DNA from: an uncultured Christensenella sp.
GTDB taxonomy: Bacteria > Bacillota > Clostridia > Christensenellales > UBA3700
Direction: 5' to 3'
DNA: 9,124 nucleotides
Assembly: GCA_910583735.1 (NCBI GenBank)
Contig: CAJTXS010000038.1
Location: forward strand, 1 to 9,124
Part shown: positions 3,567-9,124 of the stretch, in pieces
Layout: each line of letters opens with the position of its first letter
Position numbering within the stretch: position 1 is the stretch's first letter
The notes under the pieces: model-generated
The model's database searches: none
What the model was told of the DNA's origin: nothing
The model's input: the letters and a program-made list of their open reading frames with translations, nothing else
Made by a program: the position numbers and the translations under genes

Positions 3567-6341
3567 TTAGCGCTTCTCGTCATATATCTCGCTCGTTATT
3601 TCCTCTTTGGCGGATGTGTCGTCTTGAGGCAGTTGAGCGCTTTCTCCGGGTACGTTTTCTGGCGTCGCGGGCATATCGGACTGTATGGTATCGACTGTGT
3701 CGATAGCATCTACGGCTTCAGCGGTATCGTCCGCATGCTTGCCGAAGTGGAATTTATGATGAGGCTTTTTCTCCTTAGGCACGCTTACGAAGCCGTATTC
3801 GCGTTCCCAAGCTGCTGCGGCCGCTGCCTTGCGTTCCTTTTTCCAAGCAGCAGCTTGCTCGTTATAATCGGTCTGCAATTCGGGCTCGTAGGTATCGACG
3901 ATACCTCTGCGTCTGCGGATAGCTGCGTGAGCGCGCTCCTTAATAGAGAGTACGGCAGGCAGCAGAGTGAAGGTGAGGATATAGCTGAATAGCGTGCCTC
4001 TTGCTATCAGCTCGGTTATCTGCGATACGATTATGTTGGACGTAACGAACTTGACTGCAAGGCAGACGGCTATCAGTATCGCCGCCGAAGTCGTAACGCT
4101 CGGCACAGCCCTGTAGATACCGTTCTTGATTGCGGTCATAGGTTCTACGCCTTTGCGCTTTTCTTCTTCTATCTTGGAGTTGAGCAGTATTGCGTAGTCC
4201 ACGGTAGCGCCCAGCTCTATCGCGCTGACTATTATGTATGACATAAAGTTAATCTGCGACACCAGCACGGTAGTGATTGCGGGCTGGGTCACTGCTATCA
4301 GCGACGTGAAGTACACGAGCGCGAGGTTGAAGAATATACCTGCCTCGATTACCGCGAGCAGTATTACGGAAGTAATAAAGCTGCGGAATGTGAAGAGCAG
4401 TATTATAAATATGAGCACCGCCGACAGGATATTGACGAGCTTAAAGTCGGCAGGCGTTACGGCTGCAAGGTCGCTTGCGCCCTGAGCGAGACCCGTGATA
4501 TACACAGCTCCCTCGTCTATGCCGAATACCTCGGAAGATATCTTCCTTATCTCCTTGAGCGAAGCGTAGGACTGAGCGTCCTCGGGCTTGCCGGACAGGT
4601 TCATAGTATACAGTACGATAGGCTTGCCTTCGTATTGCGATACAAAGCTTTCCTTAAATATTTTGCGCACAATCGCGGAGCCGTTGCCCGAATTGAGCCA
4701 TTCCGTCATATCGTCGTAGTCGATGAGCGTGCACATAGAGAATATCTCATTTATCTGATGTATATCGGGATTGCCCACGCCCATGCTCTTTAATCTGTCG
4801 ATGAGCTGATATTGCTTGCTCAGCTCGCTCTCGTTGTAGGGCACCATAAGTATTACTTGGTTTTCGCTTGCGGTCATCTCGTACTGCGGCACGGACATAT
4901 CCGTTACGGGAATGTATTCGGACATGCTGATGTACGACAGAGGCGCTTTGGACTGGAAGTAAGCGCAGGGCAGACATACGACCGCGCACAGCGCGATTAC
5001 CGCCGCAGCCACGCCTTTTTTAGTTATGTTCTTGCTCACAAACTTGAGTCTGGGCTCTACTATCCAGCGGTGCTGCGTCTTCATTATAGGCTTGTTGCAC
5101 AGCAGTATGAGTATAGGTTGCAGTACGATTACGGTTAGCAGCGAGAGCAGCACACCTTTAGCTAACACGAAACCGAGGTCGTAACCCATGCCGAATTTCA
5201 TAAAGAACAGCGCAACGAATCCGCCTATCGTAGTGAGCGCGCTGGCTGCTATGGACTTGAGCGTCTTGGGCAGCGCGGATATTATCGCGTCGCGGGGATT
5301 GAGCTTGACCTTAAGCTCCTCGTAGTAGGTGTGCATGAGGAATATAGCGTAATCCATTGCAAGGGCTAGCTGCAATATCGTAGCGCAAGATGAGGTGATA
5401 GTGGATATCGTGCCTATAGGTATGCCCGCCACAATATTGCTACCCATGTTGAGCAGTATGGATACACCCAGCGTCGCAAGGAATATGAGCGGCTCGAAAT
5501 ATGAGTGAGTGGTGAAGAGCAGTATGATAAACACCGCCACCACCGCGATAGCTACGAATATGGGCATATCGTTGACCGAGCTGTCCATGAGTACCCTTGC
5601 GTTCTGCGCCTGACCGCCGAGGAAGTAGCACTCATCAACGGATAATATCTCGGAAATCTCGCCGCTGTCTTTGAGCGAGTTGATCTTATCTTTGATAATG
5701 TCTTCTATAATCTTTATCGCCTGTATGGATACGTCCATCGAGCCGGCTGTCTTGAAGTACACGCTCACTATGTAAGTATCCACATATGTTCCGTCGGACA
5801 GCTGTGTTGTCTTGACGTAATTGCTCTTGGCGTTCTCAATCAGCTTAGCGTATACTTCGGGGTCCATGCCGCTGGAGATGATATTGTTGCCCAGCTGAAT
5901 GGGATTGTCGGGGTCGAGGTCGTCGAAAGTGCCCAGCCAAGCGATTTTACTGATGATATCTTCTCCCGAGGGGTGGTCCTTATTGACATAGATGCGCCCC
6001 AACTCGCTGCTCTTGTCTATCGCTTCCGCTATCTCGCCCACTTGCTTTTTATCGAGGTAAGATATGGCGATATTGAGGTCTCCGATTATGTTATACGACT
6101 CTTGCAGCACATTTTTGCCAATCATGGTGCCGGTATCTTTATCGAGGTAAGATACCACGTCGCCGTTCTTTTTCACCATGAATACTCCCACTATAGCAAG
6201 TATGAGTATTACGGCGAGCACGGCTACGACTATCCACTTGTTATCGACAAGACGGGTAGCGAAAGTGGTGAAGAAGTTGTTGAACTTCTGCCCCTTTACA
6301 CGCGGCTGTTTTTCTTTCTTGTCAATACGCTTTTTCGACAT
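3567..6341 (-). CDS. MMPL/RND-superfamily transporter
   Basis: This is an inner-membrane, proton-driven exporter of the MMPL family (lipid or hydrophobic-molecule export in characterised members; substrate here unknown). Numbering from the upstream ATG at 6380, it shows the duplicated RND layout. TM1 (about 49-69) is followed by an extracytoplasmic loop (70-270) and a TM bundle (272-430). TM7 (about 456-476) is followed by a second loop (480-645) and a TM bundle (647-815). The proton-relay Asp-Tyr pairs characteristic of MMPL proteins are visible in both halves, in AMDYAIFL (Asp343-Tyr344) and GATVDYAILL (Asp728-Tyr729). The C-terminal tail (816-937) is cytoplasmic, with an Ala-rich charged helix followed by an acidic, Asp/Thr-rich low-complexity end. 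I choose the ATG at 6341 (924 residues) because GGAGGG lies 6 nt before it, while the ATG at 6380 has no such site. The gene is monocistronic, divergent from the TIM-barrel gene, and ends at repeat A3. Confidence 0.92.
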   Translation of the reverse strand: MSKKRIDKKEKQPRVKGQKFNNFFTTFATRLVDNKWIVVAVLAVILILAIVGVFMVKKNGDVVSYLDKDTGTMIGKNVLQESYNIIGDLNIAISYLDKKQVGEIAEAIDKSSELGRIYVNKDHPSGEDIISKIAWLGTFDDLDPDNPIQLGNNIISSGMDPEVYAKLIENAKSNYVKTTQLSDGTYVDTYIVSVYFKTAGSMDVSIQAIKIIEDIIKDKINSLKDSGEISEILSVDECYFLGGQAQNARVLMDSSVNDMPIFVAIAVVAVFIILLFTTHSYFEPLIFLATLGVSILLNMGSNIVAGIPIGTISTITSSCATILQLALAMDYAIFLMHTYYEELKVKLNPRDAIISALPKTLKSIAASALTTIGGFVALFFMKFGMGYDLGFVLAKGVLLSLLTVIVLQPILILLCNKPIMKTQHRWIVEPRLKFVSKNITKKGVAAAVIALCAVVCLPCAYFQSKAPLSYISMSEYIPVTDMSVPQYEMTASENQVILMVPYNESELSKQYQLIDRLKSMGVGNPDIHQINEIFSMCTLIDYDDMTEWLNSGNGSAIVRKIFKESFVSQYEGKPIVLYTMNLSGKPEDAQSYASLKEIRKISSEVFGIDEGAVYITGLAQGASDLAAVTPADFKLVNILSAVLIFIILLFTFRSFITSVILLAVIEAGIFFNLALVYFTSLIAVTQPAITTVLVSQINFMSYIIVSAIELGATVDYAILLNSKIEEEKRKGVEPMTAIKNGIYRAVPSVTTSAAILIAVCLAVKFVTSNIIVSQITELIARGTLFSYILTFTLLPAVLSIKERAHAAIRRRRGIVDTYEPELQTDYNEQAAAWKKERKAAAAAAWEREYGFVSVPKEKKPHHKFHFGKHADDTAEAVDAIDTVDTIQSDMPATPENVPGESAQLPQDDTSAKEEITSEIYDEKR

Positions 6342-6403
6342 AATGTTCCCTCCGGTATTATCCTGCGACCTCGCGCGCATACGCTACGCACGTTATTTTA
6401 ATT

Positions 6404-6433
6404 ATCTTACCATATCATAATAATTTATGTCAA
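6404..6433 (-). promoter_or_regulatory. Promoter of the MMPL gene
   Basis: On the minus strand: a perfect TTGACA (6433-6428), an 18-nt spacer, then TAAGAT (6409-6404) preceded by TGG, which makes an extended -10. Predicted start is near 6397, leaving a leader of about 56 nt before the ATG at 6341. Confidence 0.65.
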
Positions 6434-6531
6434 AAAATGTGTTAGTCTATTTTACATTGCATACATAATCTTTACATTATTATAGACAAGTGTAGATATG
6501 TTAAAAAGGACGCGAAAGTCGTTGCAAGCGA

Positions 6532-6561
6532 TTGTTTTATGCAGTCGGCGTGTGCTATAAT
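6532..6561 (+). promoter_or_regulatory. Promoter of the TIM-barrel/pgi operon, placed for a leaderless transcript
   Basis: TTGTTT (6532-6537), an 18-nt spacer, TATAAT (6556-6561) preceded by TGC (extended -10). The ATG of the next gene is at 6570, only 8 bases past the -10 box, so transcription should start at or within a few bases of the start codon. Confidence 0.65.
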
Positions 6562-6569
6562 ATGCGGGT

Positions 6570-7376
6570 ATGGAGATAGGCATTTCTACCGCGTCGTTTT
6601 TCCCGCGGCTTGTGACGGAAGACGCCTTAGCGGCGCTCGGCGGACTGGGCGCAAAGGTGTGCGAAGTGTTCTTTGCTTCGTTTAGCGAGTACACCGAGGA
6701 CTTTGCCCGCATGCTTAAAGGCGTTGCGGACGGCGCGGGAGTGAGAGTACATTCCGTACACGCGCTCACCAATCAGTTCGAGCCCGAGCTGTTCAGCAAG
6801 GGCGCGAGAGCGAGGCAGGACGCCTTTGCCATATACGAGAGGGTATGCGCGGCGGGGGAGATACTCGGCGCGGACTGCTATACATTCCACGGCGCGACCA
6901 GGCTCAAGCCTGCAGTCAAGTACAGTTTCGACTATCCCTATCTTGCAGGCAGGGTCAACGAGCTTATCGACATCGCGGGGGCGCACGGGCTTACGTTCAC
7001 TTATGAGAATGTGCATTGGACGTACTTTTCCGAGCCCGAGTACTACGCGTCGCTGAGGCGGCTGTGTCCCAATCTCAAAAGCACGCTCGACATCAAGCAA
7101 GCCATGCAGGCGAGGAAGGATTATAAGGATTATCTCGCCGTGATGGGCGACAGCTTGCGCACCGTTCATCTGTGCAATTACGACAGTGACGGCAAGCTGC
7201 TCATGCCGCACGACAAAGCGGGCGTTGTGGACTTCAGGGAGTTGTTTTGCGCGCTTAAGGGACAGGGCTACGACGGACCTTGTTTTATTGAGGTATACGA
7301 CAGATGTTACGAAGATTTCAAGGAGATAGGCTGCAGCTTAGACTATCTCGGCGATATACTTACGTCAATAGATTGA
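6570..7376 (+). CDS. Sugar phosphate isomerase/epimerase-like TIM-barrel protein
   Basis: The 268 residues have the xylose-isomerase-like TIM-barrel pattern (AP endonuclease 2/IolE/hydroxypyruvate isomerase superfamily). Strand 1 is MEIGISTASF. Further barrel motifs are VRVHSVHA (His61, His64), YTFHGAT (His107), FTYENVHW (Glu146), STLDIKQA (Asp174), VHLCNYD (His200, Asp205) and CFIEVYD (Glu241). Glu146, Asp174, His200 and Glu241 are the likely divalent-metal ligands by analogy with the family. The usual acidic/Gly-rich loop before the last helix is replaced by PHDKAGVVDF. The exact sugar substrate cannot be assigned. The start cannot move downstream without losing strand 1, yet no Shine-Dalgarno site precedes it and the -10 box is 8 bases away, so translation is probably leaderless. 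It ends 21 nt before pgi, suggesting co-transcription and a role in sugar-phosphate metabolism. Confidence 0.85.
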   Translation: MEIGISTASFFPRLVTEDALAALGGLGAKVCEVFFASFSEYTEDFARMLKGVADGAGVRVHSVHALTNQFEPELFSKGARARQDAFAIYERVCAAGEILGADCYTFHGATRLKPAVKYSFDYPYLAGRVNELIDIAGAHGLTFTYENVHWTYFSEPEYYASLRRLCPNLKSTLDIKQAMQARKDYKDYLAVMGDSLRTVHLCNYDSDGKLLMPHDKAGVVDFRELFCALKGQGYDGPCFIEVYDRCYEDFKEIGCSLDYLGDILTSID

Positions 7377-7397
7377 ATTTAATTGGGAGGATAGTTA

Positions 7398-8819
7398 ATG
7401 CGTTACAGTAAGAAGGATCTCAAGATCCGCGTCGACTATAACAACATGATGGCTTCTGTCATCGGCAGGAGTCAAGGAATTACGGAGACGGAGCTCGACT
7501 CCATTAGCTCGGAGATATCCAAGGCGTACAATTTCGTCGCCGCGGGCTCGGGCATAGGCATGATGGGCTGGACTAAACTTGCGACTGGGCAGGACGATGT
7601 GGTAGAGGACATACTCGCCACCGCCAAGCAGATTAGGCGCAACTTCGAGTATTTCGTAGTATTGGGCATAGGCGGATCGGCGCTCGGTCCCATAGCTGCT
7701 TTTAAGGCAATCAATCACTTGCACTACAACGACCTCAAGAAGAGCAAGCGCAAGGGACCCAAGTTCTACGTAGAGGATAATGTCGATCCCGAGAGAATGG
7801 CTGCGCTGCTCGACGTCATCGAGCCTGAGAAGACGATGTTCAACGTCGTCACCAAGAGCGGTTCTACGTCCGAGACGATGACGCAGTACCTCATAATCAA
7901 CGATATACTGGTCAAAGCGCTGGGCGACAAGGCGCGCGATCACATCATCGCCACCACGTCCAAGAGCAAGGGCAACCTCATCAAGATTGCGGCAAGAGAG
8001 GGATACAAGACCTTCTACATTCCCGACGGCGTAGGCGGCAGATTCAGCGAGCTGTGCCCCGTGGGACTTTTGCCTGCGGCGGTGCTCGGCATAGACATCA
8101 AGGGCTTGCTCCAAGGCGCGGCATTTATGCAAGAGCAGTGCGAGAGCGCCTTTGTCAAGCGCAATCCCGCCCTCATGACCGCGGCGCTCATGTATCTTGC
8201 AATGACCAAGCACGGCAAGAATATCAGCGTAATGATGCCCTATGCGGACGGACTGCAATTCGTAGCCGATTGGTATGCTCAGCTTTGGGCAGAGAGCCTG
8301 GGCAAGAACAAGACTCTTTCGGGTCACGCCTGCAATGTGGGACAGACTCCCGTCAAGGCGCTCGGCGTAACCGATCAGCACTCGCAGGTTCAGCTGTATA
8401 CGGAAGGTCCCTTCGATAAGGTTATCACTTTCCTTGCCGTAGACAAATATCGTTGCGAAGTTGCTATCCCCGAGGGCTGCAAGGACATCCCCGACGTCAA
8501 CTTCCTCAGCGGTCATACCATGAACGAGCTTATCAAGGCGGAGCAGCTGGCTACCGAGTACGCTGTCACCAAGGCAGGCAAGCTCAATTACACCATCAAT
8601 TTGCCCGAGCTCAACGAGTTCACGCTCGGTCAGCTCCTCATGCTTTTCATGATGGAGACTGCGTATTGCGGAGCATTGCTCGGTATCGACGCATTCAATC
8701 AGCCCGGCGTGGAAGAGGGTAAGAACGCTACCTACGCGCTGCTCGGACGCAGAGGCTACGAGGATAAGAAGGCGGAGCTGGATAACGCGCCGAAGAAGCA
8801 GAATAGATTTATAATCTAA
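7398..8819 (+). CDS. pgi: Glucose-6-phosphate isomerase
   Basis: It interconverts glucose-6-phosphate and fructose-6-phosphate in glycolysis/gluconeogenesis; cytoplasmic. At 473 residues it is close to the shorter Bacillus-type enzymes (about 450) rather than the 550-residue enterobacterial form. The two SIS (sugar isomerase) domains show GIGGSALGP (90-98), the phosphate-binding TKSGSTSET (152-160) and GGRFSELCP (213-221). Catalytic residues fit Glu299 in WAESLGK, His328 in TDQHSQ and Lys442 in EEGKNATY; the family signature around FNQPGVEEGK is intact. GGGAGG (7385-7390), 7 nt before the ATG, fixes the start. It is the second gene of a likely operon with the upstream TIM-barrel gene. The stop codon TAA abuts repeat C4 with no spacing; the operon terminator is probably the one in A2. 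Confidence 0.96.
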   Translation: MRYSKKDLKIRVDYNNMMASVIGRSQGITETELDSISSEISKAYNFVAAGSGIGMMGWTKLATGQDDVVEDILATAKQIRRNFEYFVVLGIGGSALGPIAAFKAINHLHYNDLKKSKRKGPKFYVEDNVDPERMAALLDVIEPEKTMFNVVTKSGSTSETMTQYLIINDILVKALGDKARDHIIATTSKSKGNLIKIAAREGYKTFYIPDGVGGRFSELCPVGLLPAAVLGIDIKGLLQGAAFMQEQCESAFVKRNPALMTAALMYLAMTKHGKNISVMMPYADGLQFVADWYAQLWAESLGKNKTLSGHACNVGQTPVKALGVTDQHSQVQLYTEGPFDKVITFLAVDKYRCEVAIPEGCKDIPDVNFLSGHTMNELIKAEQLATEYAVTKAGKLNYTINLPELNEFTLGQLLMLFMMETAYCGALLGIDAFNQPGVEEGKNATYALLGRRGYEDKKAELDNAPKKQNRFII

Positions 8820-8890
8820 CGAGGGGCACCGCTTAAACGCAGACAATAAGCACGGATATTCCGTGCTTATTTGCTACGCGTTTCCCCTCG
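8820..8890 (+). repeat. Repeat module C, copy C4 (71 bp), flush with the pgi stop codon
   Basis: Outer arms CGAGGGG/CCCCTCG; inner hairpin AATAAGCACGG / CCGTGCTTATT around ATATT. The TAA preceding it, which also precedes C1 and C3, is here the pgi stop codon. No U-run follows, so C4 is unlikely to terminate transcription alone. Confidence 0.85.
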
Positions 8891-8894
8891 TTGG

Positions 8895-8977
8895 CTCCCC
8901 TCCGAAAAATGCTCTCGCATTTTCAAGGTACCGCTTGCAAAAAGCGTGGTTTTTGCGCGCTATTCCCTGCGGGACAT
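8895..8977 (+). repeat. Repeat module D, copy D4
   Basis: It follows C4 after 4 nt. It begins CTCCCCTCC, then AAAATGC-TCTC-GCATTTT (8907-8924), then GCTTGCAAAAA, loop GCGTGG, TTTTTGCGCGC, then CCC-TGC-GGG and ACAT. This is the most complete D copy together with D1. Confidence 0.8.
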
Positions 8978-8983
8978 GGAATT

Positions 8984-9124
8984 TAACCGCCAGACGCGCT
9001 AACCGCCAAGCGTAATATTCGGCGGACGATAGTATGTAATATAAAATATAAGAGAACCGCCTCATATTAGCGGTTACTGGGAGGGGACACCGTCCATTAT
9101 AAGGACGGTTTCCCCTCTTTTTAT
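8984..9124 (+). repeat. Repeat module A, copy A2, with a duplicated head start; runs to the window edge
   Basis: TAACCGCCAGACGCGC (8984-8999) is immediately followed by a full A copy starting TAACCGCCAAGCG (9000). The head pairs AACCGC with GCGGTT and TAATAT with ATATTA around the usual bulge. A terminator follows, ending at the window edge with TTTTTAT, the same bases that start the linker in the other two A copies. Confidence 0.8.
9081..9122 (+). terminator. Intrinsic terminator of the TIM-barrel/pgi operon, inside A2
   Basis: Arms 9081-9095 (GAGGGGACACCGTCC) and 9103-9117 form a 15-bp stem with one mismatch (C9088), 7-nt loop ATTATAA, then TTTTT. The loop-proximal bases GTCC/GGAC replace CACAC/GTGTG of A1 with pairing kept. 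Confidence 0.88.

Noticed and set aside
3522..3992. Plus-strand 156-codon frame overlapping the 3' end of the MMPL gene.
   Set aside because: It starts in repeat A3 and lies opposite the charged MMPL tail; no ribosome binding site or motif.
7395..8846. Long antisense open frame of 483 codons opposite pgi, and a similar 305-codon frame opposite the esterase (1218-2135).
   Set aside because: Both are shadows of well-supported genes; codon bias leaves the antisense frame free of stops, and the translations lack recognisable motifs.

Overview
The window looks like chromosomal DNA from a low-to-mid-GC Gram-positive bacterium, most likely an uncultured gut-type Clostridia member (Bacillota). The grounds are strong GGAGG-type Shine-Dalgarno sites, TTGACA/TATAAT-like and extended -10 promoters, an actinobacterial/Firmicute-style MMPL exporter, a Pgi of the shorter (~450-residue) bacterial type, and a membrane-anchored surface protein. 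The taxonomic placement is inference from these features only.

Layout: (1) 3-689, the 3' end of a surface protein gene with Ig-like repeats and a C-terminal membrane anchor, then a strong hairpin and an AT-rich spacer. (2) 1167-2192, an SGNH/GDSL esterase with its own extended -10 promoter. (3) 2193-3566, a 1.37 kb gene-poor, convergent intergenic region packed with at least a dozen structured repeats. (4) 3567-6341 on the minus strand, a 924-residue MMPL/RND transporter. (5) 6381-6569, a compact divergent promoter region. (6) 6570-7376 and 7398-8819, a likely two-gene operon: a sugar-phosphate isomerase/epimerase-like TIM barrel, apparently leaderless, and glucose-6-phosphate isomerase. (7) 8820-9124, another run of the same structured repeats, starting at the base after the pgi stop codon.

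The genes are ordinary by family; the unusual part is the repeats. They fall into modules. 'A' is about 124 bp: a bulged head hairpin plus an intrinsic terminator. 'L' is a linker with an 11-bp inverted repeat and a tiny ORF. 'C' is exactly 71 bp in four copies, a nested hairpin. 'D' is about 70-100 bp, with three hairpins. They combine by rule: D follows C four times (C-D) or follows A-L twice (A-L-D), and A elements lie downstream of a gene in that gene's orientation. Copies differ by paired, compensatory base changes, so structure appears to be under selection. On the strand opposite to A-L-D, both linkers carry a strong Shine-Dalgarno site and a micro-ORF beginning MRYxYxCY, whose differences include three silent third-position changes. 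This modular family is the best candidate in the window for something undescribed: structured mobile repeats of REP/BIME type, or gene-end RNA/terminator cassettes with an embedded micro-ORF.
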